A stretch of DNA of 21,707 nt from Xylaria sp. FL1777 (Eukaryota; Ascomycota; Sordariomycetes; Xylariales; Xylariaceae). Positions 9,432 to 19,674 of this stretch are shown here, piece after piece (within the stretch, counting starts at the first letter, position 1; the number at the start of each line of letters is the position of its first letter). The notes beneath the pieces were generated by a model. It saw only the letters and a program-made list of their open reading frames with translations. It was not told the DNA's origin and did not search any database. The position numbers and the translations under genes were made by a program. The stretch spans positions 1 to 21,707 of the forward strand of contig MU400927.1 of the NCBI GenBank assembly GCA_022578965.1. The letters are read 5' to 3'.

Positions 9432-10722
9432 ATAATAAATATTAAATTAATATAGTAATAACTTATAAAACAACGCTTAAAAAAACTATAAAGAAAAAAC
9501 ACTAAGTATTACCTTTATAATTCTTAAAAGTAATTAAAACAAAAAAAAAGCTAAATAAGCATACTGCAAGTTTTAAAGCAAAAAAACAAAAGTAATATAG
9601 CAAGCACTTAAAAAAAAAGCACTTAAAAAAAAAAGAAAAAAAAAAGCCCTTAGTTATAAAATAAAACAAGCATAAAAGCATAACTAAAAGCAAGCATTTA
9701 TAAAAGCATTTAAAAACTTTAAATTGCTATAAAGCTTAACTAAGTAAGCTAAGTTAGCTTATAAGCTAGCTTTAAAAGTTATAGCAATCTTACTGCTAAA
9801 ACAAACAAAAAGCAAGCTTTTTTTTGCTAATACTTTTAAAAAAAAAAAAATTAAAAGTATAAATATTCTCTAAAAAAAAATAAAAAGAAAAAAAAACGTA
9901 TAGCAGCTAATAAAAAAAAGCAAAAAAAAAAAGCTAAAGCTCGTGCAGCTTTTATACTAAAAACAAAAAAACAAAAACATTAATACTCTTTATGCTAAAG
10001 CAAAAAAAACACAAATAATTAAGCAAAGCAAAAAAGCTTACTTGTTAGCTTATATAATAAGCAAGCTTTAATAAAAACAAGCTAGCTAATGTTTTTTTAC
10101 TGCTTACTAAAACAAATAAGCCATTATTATTAACTTTTAAAAAAAAGTTAATATAAGCCTTAATAAATTTAGATAATTTAAAAAAAACTAATATAAATCA
10201 AGCTATTAATATAGCTAAACAAAAACAATTTTTAAGTAGCAGTAAACATAATAGCAATTTTTAAATTACTAAAAACTTAAGCAAGCTAAATAAAAGCATT
10301 GCTAACTTATTTATAGCAGCCTAAAATAAAACCCGCGCTTTATTTAAAACTAATGCTACTTTTTCCTGTTATGCGTTATATTTTTTTACTTCTTAAACCT
10401 CTAAATTATATATATATTTTAAATTATGTTAGAAATTTAATTTTGTACGCTTATTTATAGCTAACTAAAGCGCTTAAAATTACAAAGTACATAATTAGCC
10501 CTTTTCGGAAAAACTAACTATATTAAGCCATTACGTTTTTCCTTTCCCTTTATTTTTAATTTTTTATTATCGTTTTACTTTGTTCCACTTATTATAACAT
10601 TAACGTAAGCTTTTTTTTTTCATTACTTTATAATGCAAAAAACCTTTAGCTATAAATAGTTTATTTTTATTAGCTAAACTTAGTATATTTTGCTATATTA
10701 AAACTTTAATTAATTAAACAAC
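9432..10722. other. AT-rich spacer between copia and gypsy elements
   Basis: Apart from the dispersed repeat at 9845-10014, no gene is recognised. 9500-9690 is A-rich on the plus strand, so its minus strand gives a Phe/Leu/Cys-rich open frame that is a composition artefact. 10080-10330 has a plus-strand frame with relatively few stops (residues such as KQFLSSSKHNSNF) but no identifiable family. 10490-10605 is less decayed than its surroundings. Confidence 0.5.
9845..10014. repeat. Dispersed ~170 bp repeat, copy B
   Basis: Direct repeat of 2694-2862. The core at about 9931-9969, including CTCGTGCAGCTTTTATAC, is identical to copy A. With the copia element removed, the two copies would lie only about 1.4 kb apart in one older sequence, so this may be a local duplication rather than two independent insertions. 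No terminal inverted repeats or target-site duplications are evident. Confidence 0.85.
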
Positions 10723-11239
10723 TATTATAAAATGGGCTAACTAGGCTAGTTAAAAAGCCAGGTGTAAAAAAAACATACGCGGAAAAAGTCCCATTTGTTA
10801 AAAAAATATGTATTTAAACCACTATAAAGGTTTAATGCATAAACTTAATAAACTTAAGCGTTAAGTTCATTAAGCTTTAAACTTAATAAACTTAAGCGTT
10901 AAGTTTATTAAGCTTTAAACTTAAAACAATATAGCATTAAGTTTATTAAAAAAAGCAATGTTTATAAATTATTACTACTATTTTTTTTGTTTATATAATT
11001 ATGCACTTTTTATATTTAGTTATTTATTTAGTTTTTAGCTCTTTAGCTATTAATTTTTTATAACTACTAAGCATTAATATATTTATTATTTTTAATTTTT
11101 TAAAACTTTTATTAATACATAGTAATAAAAATATTTTAAAAACCTCCTTAACAAACTACTATTAAAGATTTTATTATTACTTATAAATTAAAACTCTAAA
11201 AGCAAACTTGTTATATTAATATATAATAAGTTTATTATA
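10723..11239 (+). repeat. Gypsy 5' LTR
   Basis: 517 bp. It aligns along its whole length with 17940-18455; differences seen are overwhelmingly transitions. It contains two 38 bp palindromic repeats in U3, a TATA-like TTTATATAATTATGCAC block near 10991 (the likely core promoter) shared by all three LTRs, and a TGTTATATTAATATATAA block near the 3' end. It is more AT-rich than the 3' LTR: the terminal CCGTTACA of the 3' copy is TTATTATA here. Confidence 0.92.
10841..10916 (+). repeat. Two 38 bp palindromic repeats in gypsy U3
   Basis: Units lie at 10841-10878 and 10879-10916, with a partial third beyond. Each contains an inverted repeat with 14 bp arms (CTTAATAAACTTAA and its complement) around a GCG loop. 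It is perfect in the second unit (10882-10912), with one mismatch in the first. The same pair occurs in the 3' LTR at 18058-18133. The position upstream of the TATA-like block fits an enhancer or regulator-binding array. Confidence 0.9.
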
Positions 11240-12582
11240 CTTTAATAGCTTTTTAATTAATAAAACTTAATATATAAAAACAAATACTAGTATAAAAAGT
11301 TAAGTAATAAACAATTTATAAAATAAACTTTTAAAAGTATACTAAAAAAATATTTAAAAAACAAAAATGCTAAATAGCATTATATAAATAAACTTTACTT
11401 AATAACTAATAAAACTAAATCTAAGTTATGTTATTAAAAATAAAAAGTTAAAAATTAAGTTTAAAAATTTTAAAAACTTTTAAAACTAATAACGTACTAA
11501 AATAATAAACTTTAGCACTTTTATTAGCTACTTTTATTAAAAAAAAAGCAGTAGTAAAAAAAAAAAAATCAAGCAATAGTAATAAAAAAAAACTAATACT
11601 AATATTAGCATTATAAAGTAAACTAATTGCTTTAACTTAAAAAATAGCTTAAATATTAAACGTTATAACTTTTAAACTAACATAAATATTAGCTATAATA
11701 ATTAAAGCAGCAATAATATTTACTATTATAATAATAAGCTAAAGCTTTAAACAAATAATTATACTATAATTAATATTAATATTATTACTAGTAAACTTAA
11801 CGCTTATTTTTATTATTGCTATACTTAAAATAATAATTTAAAATAAAAAACTTAACTTTTTATTATTATTATTGCTTTTACTATTAAAATTATTTATAAT
11901 GTTAAAAATGCTAAACATTAAAAGTTTTAAACTTACTGCTTTAAAGCTTTATAATAAATTTATAAATATAAAAGCTTTTTTAATTTATATTAAACTTTAT
12001 TTAAAATAGTACTTTATTATTATTATAAAAAAAAATTAAAAAATAATAACTACTTTATAATTTTTATTAAAAAAAATATTAAAATAGTTTTAACTTATTT
12101 TAAAGGATTTTTTAAAAGCTAATAAGTTAACTAACTTTAAGCTAAAAACAAAAAAGATTTTTAAAAATTACATTAAGTTTAAAAATTAAATAAAAGCATT
12201 ATTTAAAAATACTTAAAAAGCAAAACACACAAAAAAAGCATTTTATTGCTTAAAACAAATAAAAGTAATAACAAATTACGCTATAAAATTTAAACAATTA
12301 GCAATAATTTTAAAATTATTTAAGTTTATATTATTTTATTTATTTTATAGTAAACTTAAAACTTAAGTTTAAAACAAACTATATAAAATAAATAAACTAG
12401 CAAAAATTAATACGTATATTAATATAGCTATTATAATTAATTAATAATTATTTAACTAGTACTTTAAAACTAAAAGAACTAAAAAAAACAAAAAAAAAAA
12501 TACTTAAAAAAGTATTAAATAAAAATTTAAGCAAATTAATAAAATTTAAAAATAATAATTTTAAAATATATTTAAAGTTAAA

Positions 12583-12623
12583 TGTTATAACTATAAAAAA
12601 AAAAACACTTTTAAAAATAATGC
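12583..12623 (+). other. Gag zinc knuckle (CCHC) remnant, copy 1
   Basis: Cys-Tyr-Asn followed by TAT where the second Cys (TGT) is expected, an A-run, CAC for His and TGC for the last Cys. The corresponding stretch in the second copy (21512-21553) keeps the second Cys but has lost the first, and its spacing is exact CX2CX4HX4C. Together they identify a retroviral-type nucleic-acid-binding knuckle. The A-run here is 11 long, one short of in-frame. Confidence 0.85.
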
Positions 12624-14559
12624 TAATTTAAAAAAAAAAACAAAAAAAAAAGCTATAAAAAAAAAAGATTTTTTAACTTAAAAAAAAAGTACAAGTTATA
12701 AAAGTTTAAAATAATAAAAAACAACAAAACAATTTAAAAAATACGTTTTTAAAACAAAAATATAAAGTTGCTATTTTAAATTAAAACAGAAGTATTATAC
12801 TAAATAAATCTAAATGCTTTATTTATATAAATTAAAATAAATAAGCATATAAATATTATTTAAAAGCTTTATAATTATTAAAATAAATTATAAAAAAATA
12901 TATTTGCTATATAAATAATTAAAATTATTTAATATATAACTTAAAAAAATAGTTTAATTAAAAATAACAAACAATAAAAAGTAATAAGTTAACATAATTA
13001 ATAAATTTATAAAACTATAAAAACTTTAAACTACTAAAGCTTAAAATATAGCTTAAAAAAAAATTATATTTAAAAAAACAAAACTATAACTATAAATAAT
13101 ATAATTATTAAACTAATTATAAACTATTAAAACATTTAGTTGCTAAATAAACTTAAAAAAACAAAACTTATAAAACTTTAAAGCAAAAATAAATAAAATT
13201 AAAAGCTATAAAAAACACTATAAAAAAAAAACTAATAAAAATAAATAAAATATTTTTATAACTTAAATTGCTTTAAATATAATAAAACAAAAAAGCACTA
13301 ATAATTAATATAAAAACTAATATATTTTAAAAACTAAAGCTAATAATTTAACTAATTATTAAAAGTTATTATTATAATAAAACTATAATAAAAAATAATA
13401 ATAATATTTTATGCTTAAAAAATTTAAAACATAATAAAGTACTATAAAATTACTATATAATATATTATTGCTACTAATATTTATTTAATAAACTAAAAAA
13501 TAATTAGTTTTTTAAACAAATTGCAAAAATAAAAATATAAAACGTTTATAAATTAAAATAATTAGTTATAACTATAGTTTACTATAAAAATCTATAAAAA
13601 TTTGCAATATTTAAAGAAAATTTTAATTATATTTATAATATTATTTTAAAGAAATATAAAAACAACTGCTATAAATATTACTAGCTAATTAAAGCATAAT
13701 TATATTAAAAAATAGTTGCTAAAAGCAAAAAAGCTTAAAAACTATAATTTAAAGCTTAACTAAAAGCAAAAATAAAATAAAGTGCAATAATATTTAAAGT
13801 GCAAAATAAAACAAATATTTAAACATTTTATAAAAAAAAATTAAAAAACAAAATAAACATTTACTAAAAAAGCAGCAAATAGCTAAAAAAACTAAAGCTT
13901 TACATAAAGTTTAATATAATAACTAGCAAAACTAATTTAAAGTTAAACTTATATATTAAAAAAAAAAATATAATATTTTAATTAACTTAAAAATATAAGC
14001 TAATATAATTTTATTTAAAGTAGTAAAACAAAATAAAATTCTTTAAAAATATAAGCAAAAATTTTAAAAAATTAAAAAATTTAATAAAAGTACTTCTAGC
14101 TATAATAATAGTTATATATTTAAAAAAATTAAACCTTTTAATATATTTATATAAAAACATAAAAAATAAATTATATTAAATATTGCTAATATATTTAATT
14201 ATAATATTATTTTAAGAATATTATAGCTAAAAATTAGCAACTTTTTAATTTAATAAAAAGCAAAAACTATTAATTAAAAAAGTAAAAAATAAAGCAAAAA
14301 AATCAAAAAAATTGCAAAAGAAATTCTAAACAAAATACTAAAAGTATATTACAGATTTTATAAACTATTTAAAAAAAAAAAAAAAAAAGAACTTCTTAAA
14401 TATAGCTTATAAAATTACTATATTTTTATTAAAGAAAAATATTAATTAAAGCTTTATTAAATATATTATATAAGCTTAAACAAAACAAACGCTTTATAAA
14501 AATATATTTAAAAAAATTTAGCAAAAAAATTCTTAAAAAAATCTTAGTTATTCGTTAAA

Positions 14560-15150
14560 TATTTTATAGTATTAATACTTAAAATAAAAAATAAAAAACA
14601 ACTAATTAATAAAAAAAAAAAACTAGTATAGCAAATAATAGTTAATTATTAATTATTAAACATAATTATTATTATAAATAAATATTTTTTTATTTTATTA
14701 GTAATTATAAAAGAAAATATTAGCTAAATAAAATAGTTTATAGCAGTTAATATTTTAAATAAATATTATGCTATTAAAATAGCTAAAGAAAAAAAATGAA
14801 AAACTGCTATACGAACAATATATAAACTATATAAGTATATAGTTATATTATAAGAATTATAAAATATATTAGCTAGCTTTTAACATATAATAATAATAAT
14901 TTTATAAAAGTTTTTAAACAAGTTTATATTTATTTACTTAAATAATATCTTAATTTATTTTAAAACATTAAAAAAACACAAAAAACATGTAATTTAAGTA
15001 TTAAAAACACTTAAACAAGCAAAATTACAACTTAACATAAAAAAGTATATATAGCATATATAAAAAATCGACTTTTTAGAATTTATAATTACTTTAAAAC
15101 AAATATAAATTTAATAATTAAAAATTAATACTATATAAAACTAAAAAATA
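14560..15150 (+). other. Gypsy reverse transcriptase domain remnant
   Basis: Read in the pol frame: KKLV and VNY near 14610-14660, FIAVNILNKYYAIKIAK (14740-14790), KTAIRTIYKLY, ASF, then FIFIYLNNILIYFKTLKKHKKHV (14923-14991). Downstream are VLKTLKQAKLQL and IDFLEFIIT. This follows the gypsy RT order, including the YLDDILIYS region and the thumb with FLGF (FLEF here). The two active-site Asp codons are both AAT. Confidence 0.93.
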
Positions 15151-15289
15151 TTTAATTTAGCTACTATTATAAATATATAATAAGCATTAAAATTTTTAAA
15201 CTATGTTTAAATGTTAATTTAAGACTTTAAGAAAATAGCGTTTTATTTTATAAAGTATATAAAAAAAAAATACAATAAAAAATCCTTTT

Positions 15290-15740
15290 TAATTTTAAAA
15301 AAAGCCTAAAAAGCTTTTAAAGAACTAAAACAAAAAGTTATTTTTAACTTTATAGTTAAACTACTTAATTTATAAAAAAAGAAAAAGCTAAAAATAAATG
15401 CTTTAGATAATATAATTATAGAAGTTTTAAAACAACTAAAAAATAACAAAAAATAGTACTTAGTAGCTTATTATTTTAAAGCACTATAAAACGTAGCATT
15501 ATAATATTTTATATATAACAAAGAACTGCTTGCAATTATTATAGCATTTAAAAAGTAAGAACTATTTTTTATAAAAACTATAAAGCTAATTAAGATTTAT
15601 TTAGATCATTAAAACCTAACAAAATTTATAATTACATAAAAGATTATTAAATAACATAAAAATTAAATGGTTTTTTTTTTTAAATTTAACTTTAAAATAT
15701 ACTACATTAAGGAAAAAAAAAACATTTAAGCAAACATACT
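15290..15740 (+). other. Gypsy RNase H domain remnant
   Basis: KAFKELK begins the segment. KKLKINALDNIIIEVLKQ (15382-15435) matches the IDASDYAIGGVL-type strand of gypsy RNase H with Asp to Asn change. YLVAYYFKAL, YNKELLAIIIAFKK and KIYLDH with NLTKFIIT follow. An ending of the type HKN-stop-MVFFFKFNFKIYYIKEKKN leads into the integrase. Good collinearity; inactive because of stops at Trp, Gln and Arg positions. Confidence 0.92.
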
Positions 15741-15929
15741 TAGCTAATAAAGTTAAAAGGGATTTAAAGTTTTAAAAAAAAACATTTAAGTATTATATCC
15801 TTAAAAAAATAAAAGCTTAAAAGTTAAAGTTATACTTAAAGACTTTATAAATATATAGCTATAATAAGCTTATAACTTAAAGGAGTTAATATAGCTATAA
15901 AAGCACAAAAAATTAAAAAATAACAAGCT

Positions 15930-16600
15930 AATATATAAACGCAAGGTTTATTTATTAAAATTTTTATAAAACAAGTTTATTAAAAAATTTTATAAATATT
16001 TATTATATAAATATTAAAAAGCAACAAAAACAATTAAACAATTATAGAAAAAATATAATTTTTTAAAACTATAAAACATAGTTAAAGCTATTATAAAAAA
16101 GTATAATATTTGCAATAAAGCTAAAATAGCTTAATATAAGCTTTATAAACTACTATAATTTATATAAATACTTAAATAAGCATAATATACTATTGCTTAA
16201 AATTTTATTATAGTACTACTTTTATTAACTAATTTAGTTATAAAAGTATAATATAATAAAATATAAGTTATTATTAATAAACTTACTAAGTATGCTTACT
16301 TTTTATTGTTTAAAGGAAATATAATAGTTAAACAATTTATATATACTTTTATATGCTAATATTTAAATAAGCATAAGCTATTAAAAAGAATTATTTTAAA
16401 CTAAAATAAATTGTTTACTTTTAAGTTTAAAACTAGCTTTTTTAAACTTATTAGTATTAAACTAAAGTTTTTAATTGCTTACTACTTATAAACAAATAAA
16501 CAAATAAAAAAACTAAACTAAATATTAAAATAATATTTATAAAGTTATATTAACTACTAATAAAACAATTAAGTAAAACTATTATTAATAGTATAAATCT
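15930..16600 (+). other. Gypsy integrase domain remnant
   Basis: KLIYKRKVYLLKF precedes the zinc-binding part: KFYKYLLYKY (His to Tyr) and KKYNICNKAK, with first Cys to Tyr and second Cys kept at 16111-16113. The core has NFIIVLLLLTNLV, LTKYAYFLLFKGN, then IILN with TAA, then NKLFTFKF, where the catalytic Asp is AAC at 16399-16401. LKFLIAYYL and the NKQIKKLN segment (TDGQ-E region; Glu to Lys) follow. Insertion activity is lost. Confidence 0.92.
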
Positions 16601-17118
16601 TATATAATATATTAACAAATAAAAATATAAACATATTTTTGCATAAAGCTGTTTATAAATAGCAAGCAGCTATTAAAAAACAAAAAAAAACATTAATAAA
16701 AGCACTTGCTATTTTAATTATAGTACTTTAAGCAAAAACTATTATAACAGAAATTAAAACGTTATAAGCTAAACTATAACTATGTTTTTAGTTTTTATAA
16801 TAATAAATATTAGTATATTATAATAAAAAACGAACTAAAGAACTAACTTTTAAAAAAAAAAACAAAGTTTACTTGCTATAATAAAAATAAAATGCAAACA
16901 TTAATATTTCTTAAATTAAAATAAAACAACTAAACAATAAATTAAAATTTAAAAAACTTGGCCTTTTTAAAATTAAAGAAGTTATTTTATTTATTAACTA
17001 TAAACTGTTATTACTAAAAAACATGCAAATTTACTTTGTTTTTTATATTTTTTTATTAAAATTAATACTTATTAAAACACTTATTAAAATATAACTAGAA
17101 ATAAAAACAAATTAAAAC

Positions 17119-17262
17119 ATTTATAAAATTAAAAATATATTAGATTTTTATTAAAATAACAATAATATTAAGTATTTTATTAAATAAAAAAGATATTTAT
17201 ACGTTAATAATACTTAAAAACCTAAAAAACACTTAAAAACTGCTAAAATAATTATAAACTAG
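17119..17262 (+). other. C-terminal chromodomain remnant
   Basis: In the integrase frame near the end of pol: IYKIKNILDFY, then KYFIK with TAA for Trp, KRYLYVNNT with TAA for Trp, then KPKKHLKTAKIIIN. This matches the chromodomain pattern (Y-x-V-E-x-I-L-D, L-V-K-W-x-G-Y, N-T-W-E-P, L). Chromodomains on chromovirus integrases bind histone H3 methyl marks and steer insertion to heterochromatin, which fits the clustering of elements here. Confidence 0.9.
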
Positions 17263-17274
17263 TTTTATTGTTAA

Positions 17275-17923
17275 TACTTTAACTAGCTAAAGCTAGAAAA
17301 AAAAAATCAACTTTAAATAAAGCGTTTAATGCATTTTAATTAAGCTTTAAAGAAATAACTAGCAATAATTGTGCTGCTTTAATGTGTTATTTTTGTTTTT
17401 TAGCTATATAGCGTTTTTTTGCTTTAATTTGCTTAAGCTTTTTTAAACTACTTAAATTATAAGCTATAATAGCAGCTATTTTTTTTTGCTATAGTTTTTT
17501 TTGTTGCTTAAAACAGTAGATTTTTGCACTTATTTTTTTATGCTTTTTTATTAGCAAGTTTAATTTATTTTTTAGTTTTTTGTGCTAAAAAGTAAGCTAT
17601 TATATTTGCTTTAAAAACAAACTTCTAGCATTACAATTTGCTTGTTTAGCTATAACATATTTAATACATTAATTAAAGTTAAATTTTAACATTAAACATT
17701 TTATGCTATAATAATTGTAGCAAAAATATAAAGCTATTTTAATTAATTTTAGTTTAATAAAAAAAAGCAAAACAAAATTTTATTAAGCTTTTTGTTTAAA
17801 ACGTAACAAGCAAAGCTTTTTAGAAACTTTATTAAACATAATAAGCATAAAAAACAAAAAACAGAAAATAAAGGAAAAAAACTTACAAAAAAGGAAATAC
17901 AAAATTATTAAAACAATAATTAC
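17275..17923. other. Long region between pol and 3' LTR
   Basis: About 650 bp between the pol end and the polypurine tract. 17300-17640 is T-rich on the plus strand, opposite to the A-rich pol strand. Its minus strand gives a short Lys/Ala/Gln-rich segment (about 17340-17490, residues such as IAAIIAYNLSSLKKLKQIKA) interrupted by few stops. It could be a degraded antisense reading frame or just skewed composition. 17860-17920 is purine-rich with several GGAAA blocks. Confidence 0.45.
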
Positions 17924-17936
17924 GGAAAAAAAAAAA
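17924..17936 (+). promoter_or_regulatory. Gypsy polypurine tract
   Basis: GG followed by eleven A, three bases before the TGTTAT start of the 3' LTR. This is the expected primer for plus-strand DNA synthesis. It fixes the orientation of the element and the LTR boundary. Confidence 0.85.
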
Positions 17937-18057
17937 TAATGTTATAAAATGAGCTAACTAGGCTAATTAAAAAGCCAGGTATAAAAAAAGCATGCATAAA
18001 AGAAGTTTTATTTGTTAAAAAAATATATATCTAAACTATTATAAGAGTTTAATGCAT

Positions 18058-18133
18058 AAACTTAATAAACTTAAGCGTTAAGTTTATTAAGCTTTAAACT
18101 TAACAAACTTAAGCGTTAAGTTTATTAAACCTC
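18058..18133 (+). repeat. Two 38 bp palindromic repeats in 3' LTR U3
   Basis: Units lie at 18058-18095 and 18096-18133, matching those at 10841-10916. The first unit has perfect 14 bp arms around GCG; the second is altered at its right edge (AAACCTC) and by one C in the left arm. Confidence 0.88.
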
Positions 18134-18421
18134 GAACTTAAAACAATATAGCGTTAAATTTATTAAAAAAAGCAATATTTATAGATTATTACTACTGTTT
18201 TCTTTATTTATATAATTATGCACTTTTTATATTTAGTTATTTATTTAGTTTTAGTTTTTTAGCTATTAATTTCTTATAACTATTAAGCATTAATATACTT
18301 ATTACTTTTAATACCTTAAGACCTTTATTAATGCATAGTAATAAAAGTACCTTAAAAACCTCCTTAACAAACTATTATTAAGGATCCTATTATTACTTAT
18401 AAATTAAAACCCTAAGGGCAA

Positions 18422-18447
18422 ACCTGTTATATTAATATATAACAGGT
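18422..18447 (+). repeat. Perfect stem-loop at the LTR 3' end
   Basis: ACCTGTTATAT, a TAAT loop and ATATAACAGGT give 11 bp arms with no mismatch. In the other two LTRs the same place carries transition mutations that break the outer pairs. Being close to the U5 end it could be an RNA structure for polyadenylation or for reverse-transcription initiation; this is inference. Confidence 0.75.
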
Positions 18448-18455
18448 CCGTTACA

Positions 18456-19674
18456 CTATAATTAAACTTTTTAATAAGTGTTTTTTTAGCCGTTTTTTTA
18501 ATAACAAAAAAACCTTTATATTTAACGCTTAAATAATATAATTATAATAAAGTTTATAAAAAATAAGCTATATTTTATTTAATAAACAAGCTATTAAAAA
18601 AAAGTTGTTTATATAAAAGTTATAACTATTATAAATTAATACTACTTATTTATTGCTATATTAGTAATAAATAACTAAAATAAAAATGCCTTTAAGCTAA
18701 TTTATTGCTATTTTATTGCTAGTTTATTATTATAATAGCTCATTTATTAGCTATTATAGCAATAACCCTAAAAGGTTTATAATACACTAAACTAGTGTAT
18801 TTAGGTAGTTTATATATATATAGTTTCTAAGTAGCTTATTATAAGAGGTATAAAGCATTAAAGGTTAAGTATAATAGTTAATATATCTTTAGTTTTATAA
18901 TAAATATTTAATAAAACTAAAGCTTAAAGAAAAAAGAAAACTTTTATGAAATAAGTATAAAAAGAATATTTTATATATATATATAACTTATAATATATGC
19001 TAAAGTACTTAAGTAGCTTAGTTATAATAACTACTTTTCTTTTTTTAATTAGGTTGTTTTTAACTTATATATAAGTAAAATTAATTAAAGTAATTAATTT
19101 TAAGTATAAGTAGTAAAATAAAGTAATATAAAGTAATTAAGCATAAATGTAGTATGTTAAATAAAATGCTTATATAATATAATAGTTAAAGTACTTATAT
19201 ATTTATACTTATGTTTATATATTAAGTTACGTTTGTTTTGTGTTATATTTATAGCAGGTTTTACGCTTATATTTTTGTTGCTATGTGTTTTTTTTTTTTT
19301 TTTTTTGTTTTTTTTTTTTTTTTAGTTACTGCTAAATAATTAGTTTTAGCTATACATTTTACTACTGCTATTTTTATACTTATTTTACATTTTTTTTGCT
19401 TTTTTTTTAATTATTATTTATATTATAATTATGCTGCTTAAACTTGCAGTAATTAAAGGTAATACACGTAAACATAGTTATAATTAAAGCTATAGTTATA
19501 AACGTAAACGCAGAAAATTATTATAACTTGTTTTATGCTTAAATTTATTTAAAGATAAGTCTGATTTTACTATAAACCAAAACTTTAACGAACTTTTTTG
19601 TTAGAAGTTTAATAACTTTAGTAATGGAAATAAAAATTTTAGCGGTTTGCTTTTTTTTTAAAACAGCTTTAATT
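18456..19674. other. AT-rich spacer between the two gypsy copies
   Basis: No gene recognised. It contains a perfect small inverted repeat AATACACTA-AAC-TAGTGTATT at 18781-18801 and a T tract of about 36 bases with one interrupting G (19288-19323). The sequence from 19324 to 19674 shows no identifiable domain. Confidence 0.5.
19288..19323. repeat. Long T homopolymer tract
   Basis: Nineteen T, one G, then sixteen T. On the minus strand this is an A tract that could be the tail of a degraded non-LTR retroposon lying at 19324-19674, but no target-site duplication or LINE domain was found. A simple slippage product is equally possible. Confidence 0.7.

Larger units (their letters stand above)
11367..17274 (+). 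pseudogene. Gypsy chromovirus Gag-Pol, destroyed by stop codons
   Basis: Degenerate polyprotein of about 1970 codons. The start is uncertain: an ATG at 11367 is conserved in the second copy but is out of phase with the capsid, while ATG 11428 is in phase but is ATA in that copy. In one phase: capsid (about 12187-12480, AFYCLKQIK then NYAIKFKQLAIIL); zinc knuckle (12583-12623); RT with NKYYAIKIAK, a TGA where Trp is expected (14797-14799) and YLNN for YLDD (14935-14946); RNase H with KINALDN (15391-15411) and YLDH (15601-15612); integrase with ICNKAK (16108-16125), a catalytic Asp now Asn (16399-16401) and AYYL with an NKQIKKLN stretch (16477-16521); and a chromodomain (17119-17262). The 12583 knuckle has lost one A relative to the second copy, so a local frame slip must be corrected downstream. 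Protease was not located. Confidence 0.92.
10723..18455 (+). mobile_element. Complete, mutated Ty3/gypsy chromovirus
   Basis: A 7733 bp element with LTRs of 517 and 516 bp. It has a polypurine tract directly before the 3' LTR, and Gag, RT, RNase H, integrase and chromodomain in gypsy order on the plus strand. The chromodomain places it among the chromoviruses. LTR start TGTTAT (TATTAT in the mutated 5' copy) and end TTACA (TTATA in the 5' copy) are supported by the third LTR at 19675. No 5 bp target-site duplication is found (ACAAC on the left, CTATA on the right). A primer-binding site was not identified. Confidence 0.93.
17940..18455 (+). repeat. Gypsy 3' LTR
   Basis: 516 bp, starting TGTTAT and ending TTACA. 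It is better preserved than the 5' LTR in its second half, keeping blocks such as AAACCCTAAGGGCAAACCTG. It carries the U3 palindromic repeats at 18058-18133, the TATA-like block near 18208, and a terminal stem-loop at 18422-18447. Confidence 0.92.

Noticed and set aside
9502..9693. Phe-rich open frame of 63 codons on the minus strand
   Set aside because: Product of A-runs on the plus strand (poly-Phe and Leu); no start context or domain.
10721..18459. ACTAT as a target-site duplication of the gypsy element
   Set aside because: It matches on both sides only if the LTR ends are shifted to TATAAAATG and GTTAC. That removes the TG/CA ends and conflicts with the shared TGTTAT start of the 17940 and 19675 LTRs.
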